Source: Apis mellifera (Eukaryota > Arthropoda > Insecta > Hymenoptera > Apidae). From it: a stretch of DNA of 64,000 nt. The stretch is from the NCBI RefSeq assembly GCF_003254395.2, contig NC_037644.1, positions 2,225,001 through 2,289,000 on the forward strand, given 5' to 3'. Position 1 is the stretch's first letter. Every line of letters starts with the position of its first letter. The notes beneath the pieces were generated by a model. The model ran no database searches. It saw nothing but the letters and a program-made list of their open reading frames with translations, and was not told the DNA's origin. This document shows, one piece after another, positions 1 through 12,000 of this stretch. Both the position numbers and the translations under genes were made by a program.

Positions 1-3000
1 TCTCTTTCTTCAAACAGTCACAAACTCATATCCTCCCTTTCGTAGTTTATTGAATTATTCGTTTGAAAATGGAATACACGAACGTTCCCTCTTTTGATCA
101 TCGCAACAAGCGAATCTCGTGTATTCCGTGTATTATGGAACGAAAGTAAGGAAAAAGTGGATATTTTGTATCGGTGTTAATCGACCGATTAAATTATAGA
201 AAGACAGCCAAGTTGGCCAAGTTTCAAGCGGAAAACCTTCCTCGGATTGTAATCAAGTTCGTTTAATTCCTCTTCTGATCGACTTGCGAACAGTACCTTA
301 TGAAATCAATCCGTCTACTTTTATATCTTTTCTTTTTGTCCTTTTCTTCTTTTTTTTTTTTTATCGTTTTTTAAATACAATCGATGCATATTAAAAAATT
401 TGGACGACACGAGACGAGTTCTCGGTGACTTTTGCCATAAATTTGTTTATTTTCAAGGTAAGAATTTATGTAATTCAACGAAATTCACGATGAAGAATTC
501 CTTTAACTTTTTACGTAATGGATACGTAATGGAAAATTGAAATATTTTAAAAAAAATTTTATATATAATCATAAAATTTTAGGGGTTGAAGCAAATTTCT
601 CGTGCTTTTTCCAATTTAAATAATTTTTATAAATCCTAAATAAATTTTAGAATTGCCTCCAGCGCAATTATATTGTTAATTCAAATTCACTGCCTGTAAT
701 AAAATCGTTTCTATCCGTCTGATCGATCACCGACTTCTTTCACTTCTTACGTGAAACACGTAAACGTTTCACGATACGTAAAAGAAAGTAATTGTGAAAT
801 CTTTTGGAATTGGCAAAAATCTGTGAATTTTTCCAATACACATTCCTTGTATATTCAAGAATTAGAAAATACGATTCATCCTCCGAGATATTATTCCTCG
901 AGCAAGTAAATTTGTAAATGTTTATCCAACCATCTCTATTCGAATAGAATTGTAATTCACCGATATAATTTTATATATTACGTATAATTGACAGAATGGA
1001 TCGATTTAACGAACAATGCACATGTTATTTACACAAGTTCAAAGTTCTAATTTGTGAATGAGTGAATGATTATAATCTCCTGAATATTCTTATGATATTT
1101 TGATTGGACTTTTCGTTAATATTTTCATTAATCAAGGAATTTCTAGATTTTATTTAAAGGAATAAAAAAAGAATCTTGAAAACGAATTTAAAATTCTGAA
1201 TAAATATTGTTTGATAATTTGTACGAATTTCTAAGAGATAATTAAACTTTAAAATCTAAATTCTTTAAAATAAATCACACAATTTAAAATTAATTTCTTT
1301 AAAAGAAATATGTTAATTAAACTTAAATTTAGCATTCTTAATAAATATTCTAATGTATAAAATATAGAATTTTAAATAAAAAAAAATACTTTTAATTTGA
1401 ATGTAAACAAATTTTTAATACTTCAATATTTGGATTTTCACAGTTTGAAAAATATTTCGAATATTCCTATTTCGATTATGTTCTCATTCGAATACGTATT
1501 TACTTTACTTGAAATTATAATAATAACGTGATAAAATTTTTACTTTGAAGAAATATTTTTTCTCAACGAGATCCTATAAATTTTTAAATTTAACAAAGTG
1601 ACAAAATAAAAATCACTTTACTTTGAAACATTTCCAAGGTTTAATGATGGAGTTAAAAAAAAAAGAGTTCAAAATTTCTTAACAATTCAACAGGAATTCT
1701 CAAGAATCAATCGTCAGTGATCGTCGATTACCAGACTAAGTTTTCAAATTTTATTTCTCCTCGCGAATTTACATACCATTCGAACAAATTTTGATCATCG
1801 CCCTGTTTCAACCTGTCCCTTCGTTTATAATCTTCTTCACCCCCCTCCCCTCTCCAACATCAACCATAAAATCTTTCTGAATCGATCGGATAATCCATTC
1901 GATCGTTCGTTGGAATAAAAGTCAGAACAATAATTCGATGATGTGTAAAATTCAATCGTTTTATTTAATTGACAAAGTGTTCATAATGGGCGGCGACGCG
2001 GCACGCGTCGGCCACGCTATTAAATACGTGTACTGCGATAACAAATATGTACAGTTGGCGGAATCGAGATGGTGAAATCGCAAATAAAAACATTATACAC
2101 GATGATGATATTCAGTGATCGTATCGCAGGGCTCGTGTCACGGATATCTTACTTAAAAAAGGACATTAACATTTCAAAATTCATTCATTCGATAATTCAA
2201 TTAATAATTAATGAAATCGTGAAATCGTGATTAGATAATTCGAGTGTTCGAATTAAATTAACTCGAATCCTTTTAAATAAAATATTTTTAATAGGATAAA
2301 TATAATATTTGTCAATAAAATTGTTTATTCGAAATTTAAATTAGCTTGAATTAAAAAGGTAATATCTTCTTTATATATTTTATACTTTTTAACATACTCT
2401 AATTATAAACTGTTACAACCACTTACGATCCAATTATTAATTAAATTGTATTAATTGTATTGTATCAATAAAAAAAAAAAAAAAGAAACAAAATTCGATG
2501 TCACACAGCCCTGAGATTCCAACTTTTAATCTTCCCTTATATAATTTCGAAATTGCTTTCGAAGAGATTTAACCGATTTCTTACGATCTCGCCATATCGG
2601 TGTCACAAACCATGCACACGTAAAGTACGTAACAAACTAGTGATACACCTCGAGAATGATTAGGGGAGATAACATTACTTCGATATCCTCTGCATCCGCC
2701 ATGGAGGATATCCCTCCTTCTTCCTTATCTTCCTCTATTTTTGTCCCTTTCTTTTCGTTTTTTTTTTCTTTTCCGTCCATTTATCATTCCTGATTTGTGA
2801 TTCTTTTTTATTAATCGTTATTTACAAACCACCAGAAATATCCGTGGATATTGGCAACTAGGAGAGAACTTATGTCCTAAAACGATCACACACGCACTCG
2901 TCATTGTACGAGCAGCCATTGTACGCCGACCAAGCATGCAAGCCAGTTAGACAAGCGAACATACAGACACGAGGGGGGAGGGGGGCTCGTCTTGGAAACT

Positions 3001-4430
3001 GCACGTGTCCACTTGTTTGTATCATCGTGATTTGAAGGAACGTTGACGATGATTTTATAAAATTTGAACATTGAGAAGATTGTTAGGCAAAGATTTTAAA
3101 AAGATTGCAATTAAAAAGTATTTGAAAAAGATGTTTGAATATTAGAATTTAGAAATTAGGTAAGAAAACTTTTATAACAATGGATGTATATGAAAATTGG
3201 GTTTGGATTTTGAGATAAAAATTAGAAATTGTAAATTAAGAAAAATCTAAAGGATAACTAAATGGTGAATGGTACATTATGCAAAGTTTTGTACATTTAG
3301 AAGAGGATTGTGTTTCATGAGCAAATAATAGAAATTAAGAAAAAGCAATGAAAAGATAAAAAGTAAAATTAGAAGAAGCTTGAAAAAGTAGAGAACATAT
3401 TGAGAGAATTTTATCATCTCTTCAATGAAGTATTTTTTTATAGCAAATAGTTTTAAAACTAGGTTAAAATTAAAATTTAGAGAAAATCTTATTTTTGTAC
3501 TTAAAATAAAGGCAAAAAATATTTAAAATATTGGAATAATAAGGGAAGACGTTAAATATTAGACGCTATACACAAGGAAAACTAATTTACGTATAAATTA
3601 AACATTTTCAGAATAGGAAATCGATTAACGAAGATTAATTAAAGTACTAAATGAAAAGTAAATAATAAAAACTCTATTGGAACTACGCTACAATTGCTGT
3701 TCATTCAACTGAAATTAATATACGAGTATATATGCTGGATGACATTCTTGAAATTATTGCACAGCGAGCTTCTAAAACGACCAACATCAAAAAATATTGG
3801 ATCGACTGTACATTTGTGTATTACGTTTGTTATAAAAAGTCTTATGAATTCTAACATCAGAAATTGTATCAACTTTCTGACAATTCTTTTCGTTTCTTGA
3901 TACTTGAGCAAACGAACGAATTAATCTGTTCGAGCTATCTACAAAATTGTTTCGATTCGACATTTCGGTGAAAAAGATTCGTTTCGTCGATAATTCCAAA
4001 TGGCGGACGTCGATCATTGGCCGCTCAGTGTCGACAACTTCTCTTGAAAGAAAGAGAGAGAGAGAAAGAAAAAAAAGAAACGTGCAGTTTCGAGACTCGA
4101 CGTCTTACGTGATCGAACAAGTTGTTGTGGACAGACATAACTGTATACTACTTTCGACAAAACCTCCGGACGTCTTTTTAAATATATCAATGAGATACAA
4201 ACTTTCTAGGTCCCTGTATGTATACAACCTTAATCAATTTTAGGATTTGACTTCGGATGATTTAAAAACCGTGAGCCATTCGCTTACCAAGTGACGATAC
4301 CGATTCTTTTAAGTACATACAGTATATTACAGCATTCACGTGTATATATAAGTACAAGATATACAAAAGTGTTCCTCCTATATATTTTTTTACCTTAACT
4401 TACATTTGGCAACGGGATTATTGGTCTTCC
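1..4430. other. AT-rich non-coding region, possible distal 3' UTR
   Basis: No convincing coding exon is seen on either strand; open frames are short and of low complexity. Two GC-richer patches (about 1980-2120 and 2570-3010) stand out from the AT-rich background. An AATAAA signal on the minus strand lies at about 1956-1961. A long 3' UTR of the minus-strand LRR/Ig gene could therefore reach this far, but this is inference only. Homopurine stretches such as 4044-4081 are simple sequence. Confidence 0.4.
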
Positions 4431-4433
4431 GTG

Positions 4434-4439
4434 TTTATT
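4434..4439 (-). terminator. candidate polyadenylation signal (AATAAA) for the kekkon-type gene
   Basis: The hexamer AATAAA reads on the minus strand about 450 bases after the stop codon of the LRR/Ig gene. It is the nearest canonical signal seen downstream of that stop. Such hexamers are common in AT-rich DNA, so actual use is unproven. Confidence 0.35.
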
Positions 4440-4887
4440 CTAATTCATAAACATTCTTGGTGATCGATTTACTTCCTTCAGGGAAAAAAAACGAATAGAA
4501 GAAGAAGAAGAAGGAATTAAAAATAAAAACACGACGAATATCACAGGCGATAAAAATCAAGCTACGAGCTCTAACGAACAAGCCGACCAACGGTAAAAAA
4601 TTGCAAAACACCTTTCTTTACCTTCCCGCATTACACAATTCCTGTATACATCGAAACGACACAGTGTTTCTTTTCACCTGGTAGGCACACGGCTCACTGT
4701 ACATATAAAATGCGGATACAGCAGTGAAGTGCTATCGAACGACGAACACAACGAACAAGATCCAGGTGGGGGAGGGAGGGGAAGAGAGAAGAGGACACAC
4801 ACGCGACCGAGTACGACGGTTGTGTTTTAAGGAGGGAGGGAAGAAGCGACGGACGAGCTTTCGAACGAGTATACTATTTCCATCCCC

Positions 4888-6870
4888 TTAAAGGGACACG
4901 AATTCGTGAGGCGGTTGAATGATTCGCGGCGGCGGGGGCGGCGATAATCTCAGGTCCACGTCCGTGAGGGAGAAGGCGGAGCTGCCGTTGGCGGTGACGC
5001 GGGGCCCCATATTGTCGTAAGGCGAGCACAGGTCGCTGGAGCGCAGCGCTCGTCGCGGCAGCGTGGCGAAGCTGGAAACGCTGCTCGCCGGGGGAAGGGC
5101 CGTTTTGCCCGCCGCGCCGCCGGTGGCGTGGACTGGAATGTCCAACAGGTCGGGGTAGCAGCGATCAGAGGCATCTTGCGGCACGGCCACCGAGATGAAT
5201 ATGTTCCCGAATATACCGGGCGGGAGAACGCCGCTGGTGAACTCTGGCGGAGGCGGAGGGAACACGCACGGCACGGTTCTCATCGCGGGGCCGCCGCTCA
5301 TCTCAGGACGAAGTCTCTCCACGGTGACTGTGGCCGCGCTCATGGGATCGCAAATGGACCCTCTCTCGGCCAGTTCCAGGTCACCCGTGCTGCACCCTTC
5401 CACTATACTCCCGTGCCCGCTTCCCCTATCGTTGCTGTTCCCGGGTGTGGTGGTGGTCGTGACGGACAGGTCGAGAAGCTTCTTCTCCTGGTCGCCGAAA
5501 CTGGTGCTGCTCTGCAGCTTCACCTTCTCGCGAGCGGTCTGCCGCCTGGTACCGCCGCACACGCACAGCGCTAGGAGAACCGCGGAAATGGAAGCGCACA
5601 ACGCGGCCGCGCCACCGCCTGCCAGGCTCACCCAGAGCAACCAGTTGTCGCTCTGGGAGAGGGTGGGCGCCGTGTACACGCGCGGGATCGCCACGCTCAC
5701 CGTATCCCTGGCCAGGCCGGCGATGTTTTTCGCGAAACAAGAGTACTCCCCGGCATCTCCGTCACTCGCGTTGTACACGGTCAGGTTGTTCCACCTGTCG
5801 ACGAGTCTACCAGGGGATGATCGTTCGTTGTACGACGAGATGGTGTCGACATCCGACGTCGCGTAAGCTACATAAGTTCCCGTGTAAATTTGCTCGGTCA
5901 ATTTGGTCGCGTTCACGGGGCCTCCGTTCAATTGCCACCAAACCTCGGGCTCTGGATCACCGGTCGCCAAACAGGCGAGGCTCAAGTTTCCGTTCGTCTC
6001 CTCTTGAATGCTGCTCGCGAGAACGAACACCTCGGGCTCGCAGGCGAACTCGACGGGTTTCACGTCCTCCCACTTGCGCCCCTCCAGCCTCATCGGCGAG
6101 GAACACGCTTGAGGCACGGAATACAATTTGCTGGGTCCGTTGGGGATCAGCCAAGTGCGAAAGTCTCTCAATCTGCAGTCGCAACTCCACCGATTCCCGT
6201 CCAACGTTAGCGTTTTCAAACGTGGCAGATTCGAGATCACCGACACGTCCAGATACTCGAGAACGTTCTTGTCCAACCTCAACGACTCTAAACCCGTCAG
6301 ATAGACGAACGCCTCCCCGTGGATCTCGGACAGGGAACACCTCTGCAGTTCCAAATTTCTCAAGTGTTGGAGCAGCGGGAACTGATGGCTTCTCAACCGC
6401 GTCAATGGATTCCCGCTCAGGATCAAGATCCTCAGCCTCTCGTTGCCGAGAAACGTGTCCGGCTCGAGCATCTCCACGTGATTGTCGGACAAATCGATCT
6501 CTACCAGTATCCTCATGTCCCTGAACGAGTCGGCGTGGATCTTGTGAATGCCGGCGTTTCTCAGGAACACTCTCTGCAGATTCAACAGGCCGGAACGCTT
6601 GAAGATTTCCGACTGTAACGCGGGAATCTTGTTCCCGGACAGGTCGAGGACCTGCATGTCCGGATCAAGCGAGGCCGGGAGCGAGGTTAGGCCGGCGTCA
6701 GGGCATAAGGCGGACTTCTTGCCGGACGTCCACTTGCAACGGCACACGGCTGGACAATCGGTCCAGTCTGGGAACGCAGCCGCTTTCGAGAGCAAGGCAA
6801 GGGTGCCGAGTAGAAAAAAGAGGGCCAGCAGGATGCGCCCTCGCAGGGGGTGGTGCCTTGTCCCTATCAT
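4888..6870 (-). CDS. kekkon-type LRR and Ig domain transmembrane receptor
   Basis: The 660-residue protein has the kekkon-family order of domains. A signal peptide covers about residues 1-32. A Cys-rich LRR N-cap follows (C39, C43, C45, C56; motif CRCKWTSGKKSALC), then about six leucine-rich repeats (72-225) and an LRR C-cap (WSCDC at 228, C256, C277). One Ig domain has C300 and C378 with the D-x-G-x-Y-x-C signature. A membrane segment lies at about 411-438 and a roughly 220-residue cytoplasmic tail follows. N-glycosylation sequons occur at N295, N320, N362 and N367. The tail has two proline runs, a FATLPRR motif near 601 and a terminal VSL that fits a class II PDZ ligand. Drosophila kekkon proteins are cell-surface modulators of receptor signalling; Kek1 restrains the EGF receptor. 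The coding exon is intronless and far more GC-rich than its surroundings. The start is the first Met and leads directly into the signal peptide. Which kekkon paralogue this is cannot be decided here. Confidence 0.93.
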   Translation of the reverse strand: MIGTRHHPLRGRILLALFFLLGTLALLSKAAAFPDWTDCPAVCRCKWTSGKKSALCPDAGLTSLPASLDPDMQVLDLSGNKIPALQSEIFKRSGLLNLQRVFLRNAGIHKIHADSFRDMRILVEIDLSDNHVEMLEPDTFLGNERLRILILSGNPLTRLRSHQFPLLQHLRNLELQRCSLSEIHGEAFVYLTGLESLRLDKNVLEYLDVSVISNLPRLKTLTLDGNRWSCDCRLRDFRTWLIPNGPSKLYSVPQACSSPMRLEGRKWEDVKPVEFACEPEVFVLASSIQEETNGNLSLACLATGDPEPEVWWQLNGGPVNATKLTEQIYTGTYVAYATSDVDTISSYNERSSPGRLVDRWNNLTVYNASDGDAGEYSCFAKNIAGLARDTVSVAIPRVYTAPTLSQSDNWLLWVSLAGGGAAALCASISAVLLALCVCGGTRRQTAREKVKLQSSTSFGDQEKKLLDLSVTTTTTPGNSNDRGSGHGSIVEGCSTGDLELAERGSICDPMSAATVTVERLRPEMSGGPAMRTVPCVFPPPPPEFTSGVLPPGIFGNIFISVAVPQDASDRCYPDLLDIPVHATGGAAGKTALPPASSVSSFATLPRRALRSSDLCSPYDNMGPRVTANGSSAFSLTDVDLRLSPPPPPRIIQPPHEFVSL

Positions 6871-6947
6871 GCCACTATCCGTTTCTCTTTCCGCTGCTGC
6901 TAGTCGTCCCTCTCGATCCTTCCTCCCTCCTCCGGTCGATTAGAAAC

Positions 6948-6954
6948 CTGAAAC
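6948..6954 (-). other. splice acceptor in the 5' leader of the kekkon-type gene
   Basis: On the minus strand the tract TTTCCTACTGTTTCAG ends at 6948, and the exon would begin at 6947, 77 bases before the ATG. A pyrimidine-rich run followed by CAG|G is a good acceptor. It implies at least one upstream non-coding exon, which was not located with confidence. Confidence 0.6.
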
Positions 6955-6965
6955 AGTAGGAAATA

Positions 6966-7218
6966 ACATCGTAACGTCCGTTCGAGTAACGCGTGTTTCG
7001 TAATCGATCGATATTTATTACTCTGAAATACTAAATCAATATCAAAACTTACGAATTTCGTTATCTTTCAACGATTCGAAGTTTTTCTTTGGTTATATCG
7101 GGTGACCTATTCTTAATTGTTATCCAATACTCGAAATTTCTCAATCGGCGACTCGATTTCTACGAGTACATTTTTGTATGATGATATCGTCGTGATATTT
7201 GAGCGATAGAATAATTTA
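6966..7218. repeat. left copy of a 0.25-kb direct duplication
   Basis: This block matches 8817-9073 in the same orientation, with scattered substitutions and small indels. The shared core starts at ACATCGTAACGTCCG and ends at GATAGAATAATTTA. This copy begins about 18 bases upstream of the leader splice acceptor of the LRR/Ig gene and stops exactly at the TA where the mariner element is inserted. Confidence 0.9.
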
Positions 7219-7247
7219 TTGAGTTGGCAACTAAGTAATTGCGGATT
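7219..7247 (+). repeat. mariner left terminal inverted repeat
   Basis: This is the left end of the element, next to the TA target site. It pairs with 8449-8477 with one clear mismatch at the fifth base (A here, G in the other end). It lies downstream of the transposase remnant. Confidence 0.92.
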
Positions 7248-7326
7248 TTTTTTTTTTTCTTTAAATCAAAGACAATTTTTTCATGGAACTAAATAACTTT
7301 ATTCTGTAATGTGTTATCCATTTTCA

Positions 7327-8300
7327 TCAATGGGCAAGCATCATAATCCCACGTTCATAAAACTTTTGGTTTTTATTAGCAAAAAACTGAATCAGGTACG
7401 ATTTGATATCATCATCATTATCGAAATTTTTACCGTTCAAGGAGTTTTGTAAAGATCGAAACAAAAAGTAATCGGATGGTGCAAGGTCAGGACTATATGG
7501 TGCATGTGGCAAAACATCCCAACCAAGCTCCAATAATTTTTGCCGAGTGACCAAAGATGCGTGTGGCCTTGCATTATCATGATGGAATACAACACCTTTT
7601 CGATTTGTCAATTTGGGCCGCTTTTCTTCAACCGCATCGTTTAATTTCGTTAGTTGTTCAATGTAGACAACAGAATTGATCGTTCGGTTGAGTGGTAAGA
7701 GTTCAAAATAGACAATTCCTTTGTAATCCCACTAAACTGATAACAAAACCTTCTTTCGATGAATACCAGCTTTCGATGTTGTTCGAGCTGGTTCACGTGG
7801 CCTGCTCCACCATCTTTTCCGCTTGATATTGTTGTAAACAACCCATTTTTCATCGCCAATTATCAGTCGTTTTAAAAAATGGATCATTTTCATTACGTTT
7901 CTTTAGCAAATCGCAGCTGTTAATGCGTTGCGTTAAATTTTCTTTCAGTTCGTCGAGGAACCCATCGAGTTCTTGAACATAGCCAATTGTTTTAAGCGGT
8001 TTTCAATGCATGCGATACATGAAGCTTCTCTGCAATCTCACGAGTTGTACTGTGACGATCCGAATCGATTATTGCTTTGATTAGGTCGTCATCAACTTCA
8101 ACTAGACGACCAGAGCGTTTTTCGTCTTTGAGTGAAAAATCACCAGAACGAAATTTGTCAAACCAATTTTGACACTGCCGTTCTTTCAAGGCTTCGTCGC
8201 CATAAACAGCGCATAACTTTTTGTGAGCTTGCGATGCGTTTTTCCTTTTGCGAAAATAAAAAAGCAAAATACGACGATAATGTTCCTTTTAATTTTCCAT
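7327..8300 (-). pseudogene. mariner transposase remnant
   Basis: Three blocks in different frames together look like a mariner transposase. The N-terminal block (about 7992-8300) has the helix-turn-helix region, with motifs CQNWFDKFRSGDF and RSGRL. A middle block (about 7650-7859) reads partly in another frame. The C-terminal block (7327-7611) has HDNARPH and YSPDLAPSDYFLF, which hold the second and third acidic residues of the DD34D catalytic triad. The likely ATG at 8298-8300 is followed by an in-frame TAA three codons later (8289-8291), and the frame shifts again near 7990 and between 7650 and 7611. The gene is dead. The terminal repeats are still well preserved, so it could in principle be mobilised only by an enzyme supplied from elsewhere. 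Confidence 0.93.
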
Positions 8301-8448
8301 TTTTCAACGAACGAAAACTACGCAACCGATCAAAAAACTTTTTTTACTGATTGACAGCTGAATTGCCAATTATCAAATAACAAAATGTGTTTTACATTTG
8401 GACCATGCCAGCAAACCTAAAAATTCAACTGAAGCCATCTATGAGTGA

Positions 8449-8477
8449 AATCCGCAATTACTTAGTTGCCAACCCAA
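8449..8477 (-). repeat. mariner right terminal inverted repeat
   Basis: This is the inverted partner of 7219-7247, ending in CCCAA next to TA at 8478-8479. It lies upstream of the transposase remnant. Confidence 0.92.
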
Positions 8478-8479
8478 TA

Positions 8480-8816
8480 ATAATAAATATTATTCTTTAC
8501 GAAAGACAATTATCGTATCGAATTATCGTATAATTCGCTATATTTTTGAACGAACGAAACTTGGATGTCGTAAAGCATACGACGGTTGATAAGTTTTTTA
8601 TATTCGAGGGAGAGAAATAGTCGATCGAAGAGGGAGGAAGAGAATGGCAGCTCGTCAAAATTTATCGCTATTAATTCTTTACTTCTCTTCTCGTTTCATA
8701 TCCTCATGTCGTTAGCGAGGAACAACAAGTATTCTTAGAAACAGGCGTTCTAAGAGAAAGTTTCCACAATTTCCATTGAATTTTGTTTTTAAATATATGA
8801 AATGAGTCGTTCCAGG
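8480..8816. other. spacer between mariner and the right duplicate
   Basis: This is AT-rich sequence with no open frame of note and no match to the right-hand flank of the duplicated block. Nothing recognisable is seen. Confidence 0.5.
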
Positions 8817-9073
8817 ACATCGTAACGTCCGTTCGAGTAATGCGTGTTTCATAATCGATCGATATTTATTGCTCTGAAATACTAAATCAATATCAAAACT
8901 TACGAATTTCGTTATCTTTCAACGATTCGAACTTTTCCTTTGGTTATATACCGGGTGACCTATTTTTAATTGCTACCCAATACTTATTAATACGAAATTT
9001 CTCAATTGGCGACCGATTTCTACATTCTTGTATGATGATATCGTCGCGATATTTGAGCGATAGAATAATTTAT
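8817..9073. repeat. right copy of the 0.25-kb direct duplication
   Basis: This copy is homologous to 6966-7218. It keeps the core ending GATAGAATAATTTAT but continues into unrelated sequence (CATTTTCTCTCC) where the left copy is interrupted by mariner. It carries small insertions relative to the left copy, such as around TTATATACCGGG and TACTTATTAATACG. It has no transposon. Confidence 0.9.
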
Positions 9074-12000
9074 CATTTTCTCTCCTCCACTTCGACGTAT
9101 GTTCGCGTGATTTTCCAAAGGTCGCCGTATAAGCGGCAGTCTTCGAATATATTACAGATTCTATCGAAGTCGTCGAAGAAGTGGATACATGGGGGTTAAA
9201 GGTCTAGGGGAGCGTCAGAATATTAACGAGCAAGTTCGACGGTTGGAAATATGTGTATGTATATGTGCGGGCGAAGCTTCCCTCAAAATACATAATTCCC
9301 CGTATCGTATTCCTAACAAGAGCAAAATCATAAACTTTTCTGTTATCTACGCGTCACTGTCATCCTTAAACTAATTAGGAAAGATCGAGGGAAAAACTTG
9401 ATTGGCAATATATTAAGATGAATATTATTATTTAAATGATTTTACATTATCATACAACGATATAATAATTTAAACTGAGAGATTGTAAATTACGAAGTTT
9501 TAATTGCATAAATATTATATACTTAAAAAATCGAAATTAATTGTTACGTTAAATATTTGCAAGCTTTTTATTTACTTTTTTTTTTAAACAAAGTAAATAT
9601 TATTATCGATTTGAACTTGATAAAACTTTGCTCGTATCGCTGATGATTTTAGAAATTGCTAATAAATCGGTAATATTCAAATGATTCGGAAGTCGTAAAT
9701 TATACGGCAAGCGGGTAAACAAACGAGAATTTCGAGAACTTCCTCTTTAACCAACCGCATAGTCAATCTTTCGGCAAGTAAGTTCACTTTTGCCGAAAAC
9801 ACCAAGTTCTCGCATAAATTGAAATAGGTCAACCCTTGGAGCGTGTATGTGAAAGATACGAAAACAAGGCTTGGGATCTTGGTTCCTGTTACAGTATGTT
9901 CGTATTATTCTGCATTATTCCCCCAGAAACATTTTCTCAGCCGCGCTTAAAAAACAACTTCGAACCTGTTGACTCTAACAGACCGAACGGAACTTTTCAG
10001 GAAACCGGGGAGGAAAGAAGAGAAAGGAAGAAAAAGAGAAGAGAGAGAAACGCCTCGATATTTCTATTCATCCCCATCGTTCCCCTGTTTTTCTCGTTCA
10101 CGTGAGGATAAGGAGGCTAATTAACGAATACAATTCGTCTCTTTTCCCCGTGTAAATTGGGGGGGGGGGAAGAAAAGATAAAAGGAAGGAAACATCGTTG
10201 AAAAGAAAAGAAGAAAGAGAGAAAAAAAGGAAGAATCTATCGATTATGGAAGGGAAGAAAAAGAGCGAGATGATCGAACGCCACGTGATACGCGATTTGA
10301 AAAGCGCGCGTAAACAGGGTGACCCGAACGAAAGAAACTAGAATAATTTTACTAGCGCGTTCGATCCTATCTTTTCTTTTTTTAAAGAAGATTCCACGGA
10401 TCCTTGTATTTTATACGTTTCTACTTTCTCAAATATTTGTATATTGCGTTTGAAAAATTGCATGTCTCTTATTTATATTCGTATAGATATATTAAAAGAA
10501 TACACGCGATACGGATGAGTCAAACATTTTATGTAACGTGCAACCGTTTACATCCTTCGGTACACATCTGTAAAATATTCGGAAAAACCTCGATTTGCAT
10601 ACGAATCTTTCATCTTATATATATACTCGACGTGTACATAAAATTTAGAATTTTAAAATGAGAGCATACTCGAATAAAACGATATTATTTATTCTTAAAG
10701 TTAGATTCGTAGATTCTTCCTTCTTCGTTTTTCCGCATTTGTGAAAAATGGTGAATACAATATCACTGGTAACACGAGTATATATAAAATTACGCGTAAC
10801 AATTTCCGGATTAACACGCACTGTAATTTACGCTCGTTAAAAGTAAACGGCGAGTTTCTTAATGCTTTATTCCACTATTATTATTTGAACAATACTCACA
10901 TTGTCCCTATGAAAATAATTAAATTTTTCAGAATATGAAAATTGAAATTACTTCGAAATTATTTTAAATTGTTTCGAAAGAATGATCAAACCTTGATCTT
11001 CCACTTTTTTAATATATTCGTGAGAATAAATCATCGATCGAGGGGATCAATTTGGCCGAATTGACGAGAAAGGTTCCATAAATTCTGTCTCTAAAAAAAA
11101 AAAAAAAAAATAAAAGAAACGAGATAAATGTTCAACGAAAATAGCAATATAAAATAACAAACCAAAAAACGTGTAAAACAATATTGTAATAATATTTTAA
11201 AAACTTATATTTCACACACGTGGTGCATCGAAAACGTTATCGTATTTCCATCACGAAAACTTTCGATTCTTTTCCGAAACGAATCCTTCTAAAACAAATT
11301 TAAGAAAAAAACTCCACTCCATAGATCAACACAAGTTGCTTAATTTTCGAGATTGGTCGAAAGCGAGATAATCAACGGAAGAGGAGCCATACACCGTGAA
11401 ATGGCGCAGCTAATAAATACTTGATCGTTTACATCGGTAACACAACCGGATGTAATTTATTTACACGATTATGAATATTAATGCGGTCGCGATTGAAATG
11501 GAAATTTCCCCCTCGTAAGTGTTCACTTACGGGGAGAGGAGGTTATTTTAAACGTTTCGACGCCACCTCCTCCTCATCCCCTCTAAGTCGTCGAGCGTGA
11601 AAACGAATCGAATTAAAAAACTGTGCAACGATATCGATGAATCAAACCTCGCCTTTCATGCAACCGATTCTTTCATTACTCGTTGCACACGTGTCGTGTC
11701 GGATGGAATGGACTCGAGCATAAAATCGAAACGCATCGCGTCGCATCGAATTTGTCCTTCCAACGAATCCCAACTTCCCGTTACGTGGTAATGCAGCAGA
11801 GATATTGTTCTCGAAACAAACCGCGGAAGGAGGAGGAGATCCTACTGCGTAGGACACTCGTCAAGAATAATATTTCTGAAGTTAGTTAGGGATGTCGATA
11901 CCAGAGGGGGATGTTCTTAACGAATGAATTGATATGGGGGTGGCAAGGACGGGGAAAGAGCTTTTAATCGAGATTGTTTCGAGCGTACACATTCGATCTT

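Larger units (their letters stand above)
7219..8477 (-). mobile_element. degenerate mariner-family DNA transposon
   Basis: The 1259-base element has terminal inverted repeats of about 30 bases. The left end starts TTGAGTTGGCAACTAAG and the right end, read inverted, starts TTGGGTTGGCAACTAAG. It is flanked by TA on both sides (7217-7218 and 8478-8479), the target duplication expected of Tc1/mariner. Inside, on the minus strand, are broken pieces of a mariner transposase. Length, ends and target site fit a nearly full-length mariner. The TIR and protein resemble mariners known from bees, but the exact subfamily was not checked. Confidence 0.95.

Noticed and set aside
5195..5866. 223-codon plus-strand open frame opposite the LRR/Ig gene
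   Set aside because: It is antisense to a clearly real protein and arises from its GC-rich codons; it has no recognisable domain.
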